NCBI RefSeq assembly: GCF_007829885.1
Contig: NZ_VIWW01000001.1
Coordinates: forward strand, 868,001 to 932,000
DNA: 64,000 nucleotides
Direction of reading: 5' to 3'
Source: Streptomyces brevispora
GTDB taxonomy: Bacteria; Actinomycetota; Actinomycetes; Streptomycetales; Streptomycetaceae
Each line of letters opens with the position of its first letter. Position 1 is the first letter of the stretch. The translations under genes and the position numbers were made by a program. Below the pieces are notes generated by a model that was given only the letters and a program-made list of their open reading frames with translations, made no database searches and was not told where the DNA came from. Positions 42,728 to 52,600 of the stretch are shown piece after piece.

Positions 42728-44350
42728 CTACGCCGCGCGACGACCACGCGCGGGCGCGCCGCCGCGGCCTGAACCGCCCGAGCCGCCGGAGCGACCCGCG
42801 CCGGCACCCCGGCCGGAGCCGCCCGCGCCCTGCGCACCGGTGCCTCCGGCGCCACCCGCACCGGCGCCGCGTCGGCCGCGCCCACGCGTGCCCGAGCGGA
42901 AGCCGCCACCGGCGCCCGCGCCGGACCCGGTGCCGCCGCCGGACCGCGTACGCGGCTTCGGCTGGGTCGGCTGCGGGACCTCGATCACGATGGCGACACC
43001 GGACGGCTCGCGCGCCCCGGTGATCCGGGTGAGCTCCTCGTCGCTGGACTTGATCCGGGTGGTGCGCGGCGCGATGCCCGCGTCCTGCATCAGCCGGGTC
43101 ATCTCCCGCTTCTCCTCGGGCAGCACCAGTGTGACGACGCTGCCGGACTCCCCGGCGCGCGCCGTGCGCCCGCCGCGGTGGAGGTAGTCCTTGTGGTCGG
43201 TGGGCGGGTCGACGTTGACGACCAGGTCGAGGTCGTCGACGTGGATGCCGCGCGCCGCGACGTTCGTCGCGACGAGCGCGGTGACCTCGCCGTTCTTGAA
43301 CTGGTCCAGGGTCCGGTTGCGCTGCGGCTGCGAGCGTCCGCCGTGCAGGGCGGCAGCCCGTACACCGCTGGCGAGCAGCCGCTTGGCGAAGCGGTCGGCG
43401 GCACGCTTGGTGTCGACGAACATGATCACCCGGCCGTCACGGGCGGCGATCTTCGTGGCGACGGCCTTCTTGTCGGTCTCGTCGAGCACGTGGAGCACGT
43501 GGTGCTCCATGGTGGTGACCGCACCGGCGGACGGGTCGACCGAGTGCACGACGGGGTCGGTCAGGAACATCTTGACCAGGCGGTCGATGTTCTTGTCCAG
43601 GGTCGCGGAGAAGAGCATCCGCTGTCCGTCCGGCTCGACCTGCTTGAGCAGGGCGACGACCTGCGGCATGAAGCCCATGTCGGCCATCTGGTCGGCCTCG
43701 TCGAGGACGGTGATGGCGACCTGGTCGAGGCGGCAGTCGCCGCGCTCGATGAGGTCCTTGAGCCGGCCCGGCGTGGCGACGAGCACCTCGGCGCCGCGGC
43801 GCAGGGTGCCGGACTGCTTGCTGATCGACATCCCGCCGACGACCGTGGCCATCCGCAGGTTGACGGACGTCGCGTACGGCGTCAGTGCGTCGGTGACCTG
43901 CTGGGCGAGCTCACGGGTGGGGACGAGGACGAGGACGAGCGGCGCCTTCGGCTCGGACCGGCGTCCGGCGGTGCGTGCCAGCAGCGCGAGGCCGAAGGCG
44001 AGGGTCTTGCCGGAGCCGGTGCGGCCGCGGCCGAGGATGTCCCGGCCGGCGAGCGAGTTCGGCAGGGTGGCGCCCTGGATCGGGAACGGGTCGGTGACGC
44101 CCTGCGCGGCAAGGGTTTTCAGCAGGGCGGCGGGCATGTCCAGCTCGGCGAACGCCTCGACGGCGGGCAGTGCGGGGGTCATGGTTTCGGGCAGGGCGAA
44201 CTCACCCTGCGGCGGCGTGGCCCTGCGACGGGGCGACGCCTTGCCGGATCCCTTGCCGGAACCCTGTGCGGTTGCCTTTGCCTGGGCCGTACCACGCCCC
44301 CTCGACGGGCGGTTGTGGGCGGGACGGTCCTGACGTTCGGAGCGGGTCAT
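42728..44350 (-). CDS. DEAD-box RNA helicase (RhlE/CsdA-like)
   Basis: A 540-residue DEAD-box RNA helicase. The Q motif is FAELDMPAALLKTLAAQGVTDPFPIQ, motif I is RGRTGSGKTLAF, motif II is DEAD in ITVLDEADQMADMG, motif III is SAT in LFSATLDK, and motif VI is HRGGRTARAGESG. The N-terminal 60 residues and the last 100 residues (Gly/Arg/Ser-rich, RGRGRRGAGAGGAGG...) are disordered and likely bind RNA. The start is the ATG at 44350 with AGGAGGG upstream. It lies behind cspA on the same strand, past a hairpin, suggesting a shared cold-response role in unwinding stable RNA. The long Gly-rich tail is slippage-prone DNA. Confidence 0.92.
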   Translation of the reverse strand: MTRSERQDRPAHNRPSRGRGTAQAKATAQGSGKGSGKASPRRRATPPQGEFALPETMTPALPAVEAFAELDMPAALLKTLAAQGVTDPFPIQGATLPNSLAGRDILGRGRTGSGKTLAFGLALLARTAGRRSEPKAPLVLVLVPTRELAQQVTDALTPYATSVNLRMATVVGGMSISKQSGTLRRGAEVLVATPGRLKDLIERGDCRLDQVAITVLDEADQMADMGFMPQVVALLKQVEPDGQRMLFSATLDKNIDRLVKMFLTDPVVHSVDPSAGAVTTMEHHVLHVLDETDKKAVATKIAARDGRVIMFVDTKRAADRFAKRLLASGVRAAALHGGRSQPQRNRTLDQFKNGEVTALVATNVAARGIHVDDLDLVVNVDPPTDHKDYLHRGGRTARAGESGSVVTLVLPEEKREMTRLMQDAGIAPRTTRIKSSDEELTRITGAREPSGVAIVIEVPQPTQPKPRTRSGGGTGSGAGAGGGFRSGTRGRGRRGAGAGGAGGTGAQGAGGSGRGAGAGRSGGSGGSGRGGAPARGRRAA

Positions 44351-44535
44351 ACGGAATTGCCCTCCTGGGGATTCCTGGGAACTACGTGGGACTGCTGGGG
44401 ACTTCCGGGGCCTGCGCAGAATGCGGACTGCCGCACGCGATGCGCGGGGCCCGGGGCACCCGGGGTGCTTCGTCGCACCCGGTGCGGGGCGCTCGAACGC
44501 GCCCGGAACTTTCGTACTTCCCAGGGACAGCACAA

Positions 44536-44570
44536 GCCGGGACCCGCACCTTCACGGTGCGGGCCCCGGC
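44536..44570 (-). terminator. Hairpin terminator after cspA
   Basis: CCCGCACC pairs with GGTGCGGG, extended by GCCGGG (44536-44541) with CCCGGC (44565-44570), around a 5-base loop. It lies about 20 bp past the cspA stop. Read-through may supply some helicase mRNA. Confidence 0.65.
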
Positions 44571-44591
44571 TGCGAGGTACGCGTCCGGCAA

Positions 44592-44795
44592 TTAGGCCGG
44601 GACGATGTTCTCCGCCTGCGGGCCCTTCTGGCCCTGCGTGACGTCGAAGGAGACCTTCTGGCCCTCCTGGAGCTCACGGAAGCCCTGGGTGGCGATGTTG
44701 GAGTAGTGGGCGAAGACGTCAGCGCCGCCGCCGTCCTGCTCGATGAAGCCGAAGCCCTTTTCCGAGTTGAACCACTTCACGGTTCCAGTAGCCAT
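44592..44795 (-). CDS. Cold-shock protein (CspA family)
   Basis: A 67-residue cold-shock domain protein that binds single-stranded RNA and DNA and keeps mRNA unfolded. RNP1 is KGFGFIE and RNP2 is VFAHYSNI. It starts [20 protein letters not shown] and ends NIVPA, the standard Streptomyces form. The ATG at 44795 follows TTAGGAGA. Upstream on the same strand is a TetR gene, with a terminator-like hairpin between them. The DEAD-box helicase gene follows downstream. Confidence 0.95.
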   Translation of the reverse strand: MATGTVKWFNSEKGFGFIEQDGGGADVFAHYSNIATQGFRELQEGQKVSFDVTQGQKGPQAENIVPA

Positions 44796-44894
44796 GTCAT
44801 TCTCCTAAAACAGGTGCAGTGCCGGAAATCCGCACTTTACGAATTCCAAGTCGCCGCATTGAGCCCCACCCGGAGAAAGCCGGAAAACAATAAA

Positions 44895-44923
44895 GCGCCT
44901 GAGGAAGCATTCCCGTCAGGCGC
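44895..44923 (-). terminator. Hairpin with U-rich tail between the TetR gene and cspA
   Basis: Read on the minus strand, GCGCCTGA (44923-44916) pairs with TCAGGCGC (44902-44895), an inner GGA/TCC can extend the stem, and TTTATTGTTTT follows. This is a classic intrinsic terminator for the TetR gene. If cspA transcription starts upstream of it, it could instead be a cold-responsive leader element. Confidence 0.55.
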
Positions 44924-45087
44924 ACATAAAGTTCATGGGTACCAAAACTGCAACCGGACTACCGTAGCACGATCTGCCGACCAGCGGTGGGGCGCGCCAC
45001 GCCGCCGGCCGGCTGTTGCCCGAGTGAGCCCTTGGGGCACAAGGGTCGGAGCCGTTCAAAGATCGCCGGGTCGGACCCCGGGTCGCG

Positions 45088-45699
45088 TCAGCCGCGAAGG
45101 GCGATCCCGTCCAGGACCATCGAGAGGTACTGGCGGGCGATCTCCTCGGGGCTGTACCGGCCGCCCGGCCGGTACCAGGAGGCGGCGACCCAGACGGTGT
45201 CGCGGACGTACCGGTAGGTGAGGCGGATGTCGAGGTCGGCGCGGAAGACCCGGTCGGCGACGCCGCGCTCCAGGGTGCCGAGCCAGACCTTCTCGAACTT
45301 CTGCTGGGAGTCGACGAGGTACTGGAACCTCGGCCGGCCCGCCAGGTGCTGGGACTCCTTCTGGTAGATGGCGACGGCGGCACGGTGCCGGTCGATCTCC
45401 CGGAAGGACTCGGTGACGAGGGCCTCGATGGTCTCCTTGGGGCCGAGCCCGGCGCCGAGCACGGTGTCGTACCCCTCCCAGAGCTCGTTCAGGAAGGTGG
45501 AGAGGATCTCGTCGACCATCGATTCCTTGGAATCGAAGTGGTAGTAGAGGCTGCCCGCGAGCATTCCGGCCGCGTCCGCGATCCCGCGGACGGTCGTGGC
45601 GTTGTATCCCTGCGCGGCGAACACCTCGGCGGCGGTGGCGAGCAGCTCGCCGCGCCGCTCGGGGGAGGGTGACGCCTGTGGCTTCTTCTTGGTAGGCAC
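45088..45699 (-). CDS. TetR-family regulator resembling KstR2
   Basis: A 203-residue TetR regulator. The HTH domain (about 15-60) reads RRGELLATAAEVFAAQGYNATTVRGIADAAGMLAGSLYYHFDSKESMVDEIL. The C-terminal domain has AVAIYQKESQHLAGRPRFQYLVDSQQKFEKVW and YRYVRDTVWVAASWYRPGGRYSPEEIARQYL. This closely follows the mycobacterial KstR2 type, which senses an acyl-CoA from cholesterol ring degradation. No steroid catabolism genes are near, so the effector here may be another CoA thioester. The ATG is at 45699. No divergent target gene is obvious; cspA lies downstream behind a terminator. Confidence 0.85.
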   Translation of the reverse strand: MPTKKKPQASPSPERRGELLATAAEVFAAQGYNATTVRGIADAAGMLAGSLYYHFDSKESMVDEILSTFLNELWEGYDTVLGAGLGPKETIEALVTESFREIDRHRAAVAIYQKESQHLAGRPRFQYLVDSQQKFEKVWLGTLERGVADRVFRADLDIRLTYRYVRDTVWVAASWYRPGGRYSPEEIARQYLSMVLDGIALRG

Positions 45700-45767
45700 C
45701 CGGCCATTCTCCGCCCGGCCGCCTCACCCGCCCGCCTGCGGGCCACCGGGACGCCCTGCCGGGGCCG

Positions 45768-46274
45768 TCAGGAGGTCTCGGTCAGGGAGCCGTCGTCGTT
45801 GCCCCTGCGGAAGGAGCGCAGCGGCCGGCCGGGGCGCCAGACGCGGATGACCAGGGTGTCGCCGCCCTCGATGCCGGTGTGCACCACCTCGGTCAGCTCC
45901 AACCGGAAGAGGTGGAAGGGTTCCGGCGGCTTCACCTCGTCGATGAAGTGGGCCAGCACCGCCGGGTCGGTCACCTCGACCGCCCGTCCGGAGATCCGGA
46001 CGTCCCCGTCGGCCATCTCGGCGTCGGGGCCGGGGTTGGCCTGCACGGCGAATCGGGGGTCGCGGCGCAGGTCCAGTGCCTTGCGGGAGTTCGGCATCAT
46101 GCCGAGGAAGGGCTCGCCCAGCCGGAACTCCACTTCGAGGCCGGTCACCCGGGGCGACCCGTCCTTGCGGAGGGTCGCCAGGACGTGGTGCTTGTACTGC
46201 TGGAAGCGGTGGCGCACGGTGTCGGCGAAGTCCGGCTCCGCGGTTCGGAAGTCTGCCCAGGAGTTCGATGTCAT
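45768..46274 (-). CDS. PPOX-class (pyridoxamine phosphate oxidase-like) protein
   Basis: A 168-residue split-barrel flavin/F420-binding protein of the PNPOx-like superfamily: FQQYKHHVLATLRKDGSPRVTGLEVEF, LGMMPNSRKALDLRRDPRFAVQANP and DVRISGRAVEVTDPAVLAHF. There are no Tat or Sec signals, so it is cytosolic. The cofactor (FMN, F420 or heme) and substrate cannot be told from sequence. The ATG at 46274 (MTSNSWADF) is used; a longer in-frame GTG start would add a weakly conserved leader. It is followed downstream by the KstR2-like regulator on the same strand. Confidence 0.8.
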   Translation of the reverse strand: MTSNSWADFRTAEPDFADTVRHRFQQYKHHVLATLRKDGSPRVTGLEVEFRLGEPFLGMMPNSRKALDLRRDPRFAVQANPGPDAEMADGDVRISGRAVEVTDPAVLAHFIDEVKPPEPFHLFRLELTEVVHTGIEGGDTLVIRVWRPGRPLRSFRRGNDDGSLTETS

Positions 46275-46416
46275 GGGTTCATCGAACTCCGTAATCCCGA
46301 CATCTCCTGTCCGGTTTCCTCTGCGGATGACGCGGACCACCCGTTCGGATGCCGTCCGGCGCTGCCGGTGCTGTCCGGCGCCGTCCGCTGCTGCCCGGTG
46401 CTGCCCGGGGACGCCG

Positions 46417-47028
46417 CTACCGGCCGCCGGGTCCGTGGCCCGTGAACGTGATCAGTGCCGCGTATCCCTGTGTCCGCAGGACGCACGGCGTCCGGCGGCT
46501 GTGCAGCAACACCGCGTCGTAGCGGCCGAGTTCGGTGTCCGTTCCGTCGATGACGGCGCCGTCCTCCAGCGCCACGGCCAGCACCGCCCCGCGTTCGGGC
46601 GCCATCAGCCTCAGGGTGCCGCGTACGACCGCCACCTCGGCCCGCGTGCGGTCCCTGCGGTACATCACGTTGAGGTTGACGACCGGGCCCGCCAGCAGCC
46701 GGCCGTCCGTCTCCAGGTCGCCCAGGAAGTCGTGGGGCCAGTACGGCTCGTCGACGATGTGGTGCTCGCCGCTCACCATGAGGTCCATCCCGGCGCCCTC
46801 CACCACGGTCAGGGTGCGGTCGACGCCGGGGAACACGGAGAACGGCCCGTCCTCGGTCACGTCCGCCAGGCTGACCCGCCAGTCGAAGGCATCGGCCGCA
46901 CCGCCGGTCGCTTCCCCCGTCGCCGTGCCGGGGGAAGCGACGATCTCGCGGGTCACTCCCCCGCCGTTCTTCCAGTGCGCCGGTACACGGCCGGCCGCGC
47001 GCAGGATCCGGAACGCCTCGGAGGTCAT
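46417..47028 (-). CDS. HutD-family cupin protein
   Basis: A 203-residue protein with the HutD pattern: RILRAAGRVPAHWKNGGGVTREI, FDWRVSLADVTEDGPFSVFPGVDRTLTVVEGAGMDL, EPYWPHDFLGDLETDG and PVVNLNVMYRRDRTRAEV. HutD is a bicupin of uncertain role that in other bacteria accompanies histidine-utilisation genes, none of which are here. The ATG at 47028 is used. It is divergent from the rhomboid gene (135 bp between starts). Confidence 0.85.
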   Translation of the reverse strand: MTSEAFRILRAAGRVPAHWKNGGGVTREIVASPGTATGEATGGAADAFDWRVSLADVTEDGPFSVFPGVDRTLTVVEGAGMDLMVSGEHHIVDEPYWPHDFLGDLETDGRLLAGPVVNLNVMYRRDRTRAEVAVVRGTLRLMAPERGAVLAVALEDGAVIDGTDTELGRYDAVLLHSRRTPCVLRTQGYAALITFTGHGPGGR

Positions 47029-47163
47029 GCGGATTCTCCAGTCTCGACGGGTTGGGGACCCGAGCGTAAGCCCGGATGTTCCCTGCTCCGGGAGGTTCGC
47101 TATCTTGATCGCCGCCGCCCCCCACCGGCCGCTCTTGCCCGTCCACCGATGAAGGAGCCGGCC

Positions 47164-48087
47164 ATGGAGGCCGCCGTCACCACGTGCTACCGCCATCCCT
47201 CGTACGAGACGTATGTGAGCTGCACCCGCTGCGAACGCTTCATCTGTCCCGACTGCATGCGCGAGGCCGCGGTCGGCCACCACTGTGTGGAGTGCGTGAA
47301 GGAGGGGCAACGGTCGGTCCGGCAGGCGCGGACGGTCTTCGGCGGGACGGTGGCCAGGAGTGCGGTGCCGCTCGTCACCTATGTGCTGATGGGCCTGAAC
47401 ATCCTGGTGTACCTGGCCGAGTTGGTGCGCCCGGGGATCGTCGACCGGTTCGGGATGACGGGTGCGGGACTGACCGGTCCGGACGGCAGCCAGTACGTCT
47501 ACGTTCACGGCGGCTTCCCCGGCCTCGACGTGATCGGGGTGGTGGACGGTGAGTGGTACCGGCTGCTGACCGGTGCGTTCCTGCACCTGCCGCCCAGCGG
47601 GTCCTCGTTCGGCTCGGTGCCGTTCGGGGTGCTGCACATCGCCTTCAACATGTACGCACTGTGGAACCTCGGCCGGGTCGTCGAGGAACAGCTGGGACGG
47701 GCCCGCTACCTCGCGCTCTACCTGCTGTCCGCGCTGGGCGGTTCGGTGCTGGTGTACCTGATCGCGCCGCTGGACAACACGGTGGGCGCCTCGGGGGCGA
47801 TCTTCGGGCTCGCGGCCGCGTTCTACGTCATCAGCCGGCGGCTGGGCCGGGACATGCAGGCGGTGAACAGGTTCCTGGCCGGGTTCCTGCTCTGGATGGT
47901 GATCTCGGCGGGATTCACCTCGTGGCAGGGGCATCTGGGCGGGCTGCTGACCGGTGCCATCGTGACGGTGGTGTACGCGTACGCCCCGGCGGAGCGCCGT
48001 ACGACGGTCCAGGCCTCGGTGTGCGTGGTGGTGTTCGCCGTGCTGATGCTGCTGGTGGCCCTCAAGACGTCGGCGCTGCTGGGCTGA
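47164..48087 (+). CDS. Rhomboid intramembrane protease with N-terminal zinc finger
   Basis: A 307-residue membrane protease. Residues 7-45 form a B-box-like zinc finger (CYRHPSYETYVSCTRC, then CPDC, HHCVEC). Six or seven transmembrane helices follow. The rhomboid catalytic Ser210 is in GASGAIFGL and His257 is in WQGHLGGLL. The conserved HIAFNMYALWNLG loop is also present. It cleaves transmembrane segments of substrate proteins within the membrane. The ATG at 47164 has GAAGGAG just upstream; another ATG five codons earlier is less likely. The zinc finger may capture substrates. Confidence 0.92.
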   Translation: MEAAVTTCYRHPSYETYVSCTRCERFICPDCMREAAVGHHCVECVKEGQRSVRQARTVFGGTVARSAVPLVTYVLMGLNILVYLAELVRPGIVDRFGMTGAGLTGPDGSQYVYVHGGFPGLDVIGVVDGEWYRLLTGAFLHLPPSGSSFGSVPFGVLHIAFNMYALWNLGRVVEEQLGRARYLALYLLSALGGSVLVYLIAPLDNTVGASGAIFGLAAAFYVISRRLGRDMQAVNRFLAGFLLWMVISAGFTSWQGHLGGLLTGAIVTVVYAYAPAERRTTVQASVCVVVFAVLMLLVALKTSALLG

Positions 48088-48119
48088 GCCGGCCGGGGAC
48101 CTGCCCCGGGACGCGCCAC

Positions 48120-48159
48120 GGCGCCTGCCGAATCGTCCGGTCGGGGACGGGCAGGCGCC
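48120..48159. terminator. Bidirectional hairpin between rhomboid and gltD genes
   Basis: GGCGCCTGCC (48120-48129) pairs perfectly with GGCAGGCGCC (48150-48159) between convergent genes. Confidence 0.75.
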
Positions 48160-48206
48160 GCGTTCAGTTCCGTACGCCGTTGTACGGGACGTCTGGTGTG
48201 CCGTGA

Positions 48207-49667
48207 TCAGACCATCATGGAACGGTCCGTCGGGCGGATCGGGGACGGCAGTGCGCTGGCCCCGGTCAGGAAGCGGTCCACGCCGCGTGCCGCGGAGCGG
48301 CCCTCGGCGATGGCCCACACGATGAGGGACTGGCCGCGACCCGCGTCACCGGCGACGAAGACACCGCCGACGTTGGTAGCGTAGTCGTCGTCACGAGCGA
48401 TGTTGCCGCGCGCGTCGAGGTCCAGGCCGAACTGCTGGACCAGACCGTTGGCCTGGTCCGTGCCGGTGAAGCCCATGGCGAGGGTGACCAGCTGTGCCGG
48501 GATCGTCCGCTCGGTGCCGGGCTTCTGTTCCAGCTTGCCGTCCGTGAACTCTACCTCGATGAGGTGGAGCGACTGGACGTTGCCCTCCTCGTCGCCCTCG
48601 AAGTGGGTGGTGGAGACGGAGTAGATCCGATCGCCGCCCTCCTCGTGCGCGGAGGTGACCTTGTAGAGCATCGGGAAGGTCGGCCAGGGCTGGTTGGCGT
48701 TCCGGTCCTCGCCGGGCCTGGGCATGATCTCCAGCTGGGTGACGGAGAGCGCGCCCTGCCGGTGGGCGGTGCCGACGCAGTCCGCGCCGGTGTCGCCGCC
48801 GCCGATGACGACGACGTGCTTGCCCTCGGCGGTGATCGGGGAGACCGTCAGGTCGCCCTCCTGCACCTTGTTGGCGAGCGGCAGGTACTCCATCGCGAAG
48901 TGCACGCCGTTCAGCTCGCGGCCCGGGACGGGCAGATCGCGGGAGACGGTGGCACCGGCGGCGATGACGACGGCGTCGTAGCGGCGGCGCAGCTTGGCGG
49001 CGTCGACGTCCTTGCCGACCTCCACCTCGGTGCGGAACTTGGTGCCCTCCGCGCGCATCTGCTCGATGCGGCGGTTGATGTGCGACTTCTCCATCTTGAA
49101 CTCGGGGATGCCGTAGCGGAGGAGGCCCCCGATGCGGTCCGCGCGCTCGTAGACGGCGACGGTGTGGCCGGCCCGGGTCAGCTGCTGGGCGGCGGCGAGT
49201 CCGGCCGGGCCGGAGCCGATGACGGCCACGGTCTTGCCGGAGAGGCGCTCGGGCGGCTGCGGGGTGACGTCGCCGCGGTCCCACGCCTGGTCGATGATGG
49301 AGACTTCGACGTTCTTGATGGTGACGGCGGGCTGGTTGATGCCGAGTACACACGCCGACTCGCACGGGGCCGGGCAGAGCCGCCCGGTGAACTCCGGGAA
49401 GTTGTTCGTGGCGTGCAGGCGCTCGGACGCGGCCGTCCAGTCCTCGCGGTAGGCGTAGTCGTTCCACTCGGGGATGAGGTTTCCGAGCGGGCAGCCCTGG
49501 TGGCAGAACGGGATGCCGCAGTCCATGCAGCGGCCGGCCTGCTTGCTGATGATCGGGAGCAGCGAGCCGGGAACGTAGACCTCGTTCCAGTCCTTGACGC
49601 GCTCGTCCACGGGGCGGGTCTGGGCGACCTCGCGGCCGGTGGTCAGGAAGCCCTTGGGGTCAGCCAT
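48207..49667 (-). CDS. gltD: Glutamate synthase (NADPH) small subunit
   Basis: A 486-residue flavoprotein that passes electrons from NADPH through FAD and 4Fe-4S clusters to GltB. The N-terminal cluster region has [24 protein letters not shown] and CPAPCESAC. The FAD motif is [17 protein letters not shown] and the NADPH motif is [21 protein letters not shown]. The C-terminal FAD line is [30 protein letters not shown]. It overlaps gltB by 8 bp and is translated directly after it. All cluster cysteines look present. Confidence 0.97.
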   Translation of the reverse strand: MADPKGFLTTGREVAQTRPVDERVKDWNEVYVPGSLLPIISKQAGRCMDCGIPFCHQGCPLGNLIPEWNDYAYREDWTAASERLHATNNFPEFTGRLCPAPCESACVLGINQPAVTIKNVEVSIIDQAWDRGDVTPQPPERLSGKTVAVIGSGPAGLAAAQQLTRAGHTVAVYERADRIGGLLRYGIPEFKMEKSHINRRIEQMRAEGTKFRTEVEVGKDVDAAKLRRRYDAVVIAAGATVSRDLPVPGRELNGVHFAMEYLPLANKVQEGDLTVSPITAEGKHVVVIGGGDTGADCVGTAHRQGALSVTQLEIMPRPGEDRNANQPWPTFPMLYKVTSAHEEGGDRIYSVSTTHFEGDEEGNVQSLHLIEVEFTDGKLEQKPGTERTIPAQLVTLAMGFTGTDQANGLVQQFGLDLDARGNIARDDDYATNVGGVFVAGDAGRGQSLIVWAIAEGRSAARGVDRFLTGASALPSPIRPTDRSMMV

Positions 49668-52600
49668 TGGTCGCCGCCTCCATCATCTTCTCGGTGGTCT
49701 CCTGCTCGGAGAGACCGGCGAGCTCAGCGGCGTCCTTGGCGGCGAGCACTGCCTTGTAGGTGGACGGGATGATCTTGCTGAAGCGGGAGACACCGCCGTC
49801 GGCGCTGTCCCACTCGGCCAGCAGCTTCTCGGCGACCGTGGATCCGGTCTCCTCCTGGTGGCGGCGCACGACGTCGTGCAGCCACTGCCTGTCGGTCTCG
49901 GAGAGTTCCTCGACCGCGCCGAGGTTCCCGACGTTGACGTGGTCGCGGTCGAGGTCGATGACGTAGGCGACGCCGCCCGACATACCGGCCGCGAAGTTGC
50001 GTCCGGTCTCGCCGAGGACGACGGCGTGTCCGCCGGTCATGTACTCGCAGCCGTGGTCGCCCACGCCTTCCGAGACGACGGTGGCGCCGGAGTTGCGGAC
50101 GCAGAACCGCTCACCGGTGCGGCCGCGCAGGAACAGTTCGCCGCCGGTGGCGCCGTAGGCGATGGTGTTGCCCGCGATGGTGGAGTACTCGGCGAGGTGG
50201 TCGGCGCCGCGGTCCGGGCGGACGATGACGCGGCCGCCGGAGAGGCCCTTGCCGACGTAGTCGTTGGCGTCGCCCTCCAGGCGCAGCGTCACACCGCTGG
50301 GCAGGAAGGCGCCGAAGGACTGGCCGGCGGAGCCGGTGAAGGTGATGTCGATGGTGTCCTCGGGCAGGCCCGCACCGCCGAACTTCTTCGTGACCTCGTG
50401 GCCGAGCATGGTGCCGACGGTCCGGTTGATGTTGCGGATCGCGATCTGTGCGCGGACCGGCTGGGCGGCTTCGGCGCTGTCGGCCTTCAGGGCATCGCCG
50501 GCGAGCTTGATCAGCTCGTTGTCGAGGGCCTTGGCCAGGCCGTGGTCCTGCTCGGCGATCTGGTGACGGACGGCGCCGTCGGCCAGCTCGGGGACGTGGA
50601 ACAGGGGCTTCAGGTCGAGGCCCTGGGCCTTCCAGTGCGTGATCGCACGGTCGGTGTCCAGGAGCTCGGCGTGGCCGACGGCCTCTTCGATCGTGCGGAA
50701 GCCGAGCTCGGCGAGGATCTCGCGGACTTCCTGGGCGATGAACTCGAAGAAGTTGACTACGTACTCGGCCTTGCCGGAGAAGCGGTCGCGCAGGACCGGG
50801 TTCTGGGTGGCGATGCCGACCGGGCAGGTGTCGAGGTGGCAGACGCGCATCATGACGCATCCGGAGACGACGAGCGGCGCGGTCGCGAAACCGAACTCCT
50901 CGGCGCCCAGCAGTGCGGCGATGACGACGTCGCGGCCGGTCTTGAGCTGGCCGTCGGTCTGCACGACGATGCGGTCGCGCAGGCCGTTGAGCAGCAGCGT
51001 CTGCTGGGTCTCGGCGAGTCCGAGCTCCCAGGGGCCGCCCGCGTGCTTCAGCGAGGTGAGCGGGGAGGCGCCCGTTCCGCCGTCGTGGCCGGAGATGAGG
51101 ACGACGTCCGCGTGTGCCTTGGAGACACCGGCGGCGACCGTGCCGACGCCGACCTCGGACACCAGCTTCACGTGGATGCGGGCCGCCGGGTTGGCGTTCT
51201 TGAGGTCGTGGATCAGCTGAGCCAGGTCCTCGATGGAGTAGATGTCGTGGTGCGGCGGCGGGGAGATCAGGCCGACACCCGGGGTGGAGTGCCGGGTCTT
51301 GGCCACCCAGGGGTAGACCTTGTGGCCGGGCAGCTGGCCGCCCTCGCCGGGCTTGGCGCCCTGCGCCATCTTGATCTGGATGTCGTCCGCGTTGACCAGG
51401 TACTCGCTGGTCACACCGAAGCGGCCGGAGGCGACCTGCTTGATGGAGGAGCGGCGCGCCGGGTCGTACAGCCGGTCGGCGTCCTCGCCGCCCTCGCCGG
51501 TGTTGGACTTGCCGCCCAGCTGGTTCATGGCGATGGCGAGGGTCTCGTGCGCCTCGCGGGAGATCGAGCCGTACGACATGGCGCCGGTGGAGAAGCGCTT
51601 GACGAGGTCGGCGACGGACTCGACCTCGTCGATGTCGATCGCCTCGCGGTCCGACTTGAAGCCGAACAGGCCGCGGAGCGTCATCAGCCGCTCGGACTGC
51701 TCGTTCACCCGGTCGGTGTACTTCTTGAAGATGTCGTACCGGCGGTTGCGGGTGGCGTGCTGGAGGCGGAAGACCGTCTCCGGGTCGAAGAGGTGCGGTT
51801 CGCCCTCGCGGCGCCACTGGTACTCGCCGCCGATCTCCAGCGCGCGGTGCGAGGCGGAGATGCCGGAGGCGGGGTAGCCCTTGGCGTGCCGGGCGGCGAC
51901 CTCCTTGGCGACGACGTCGAGTCCGGCGCCGCCGATCTTGGTGGCGGTGCCGTGGAAGTACTGGGCGACGAAGTCCTGGTCGAGGCCGACGGCCTCGAAG
52001 ACCTGGGCGCCGCGGTAGGAGGCGACGGTGGAGATGCCCATCTTGGACATGACCTTCAGGACGCCCTTGCCCAGCGCGTGGATGAGGTTGCGGATGGCCT
52101 GTTCGGCGTCGATGCCCTCGATGAACGTGCCGGCCCGGACCAGGTCCTCGACGGACTCCATGGCCAGGTACGGGTTGACCGCGGCGGCGCCGAAGCCGAT
52201 CAGCAGCGCGACGTGGTGGACCTCGCGGACGTCACCGGCCTCGACCAGCAGGCCCACCTGGGTGCGCTGCTTGGTGCGGATGAGGTGGTGGTGGACGGCC
52301 GAGGTGAGCAGCAGCGACGGGATCGGCGCGTGCTCGGCGTCGGAGTGCCGGTCGGACAGGACGACCAGTCGGGCACCGTCCTCGATGGCGGCGTCGACCT
52401 CGGTGCAGATCTCCTCGATCCGCGCGGCCAGTGCGTCGGCCCCGCCGCCGACCCGGTAGAGACCGGAGAGCGTGGCGGCCTTCATGCCCGGCATGTCGCC
52501 GTCGGCGTTGATGTGTATGAGCTTGGCCAGCTCGTCGTTGTCGATCACCGGGAACGGCAGTGTGACGCTGCGGCACGCGGCGGCGGTGGGCTCCAGCAGG

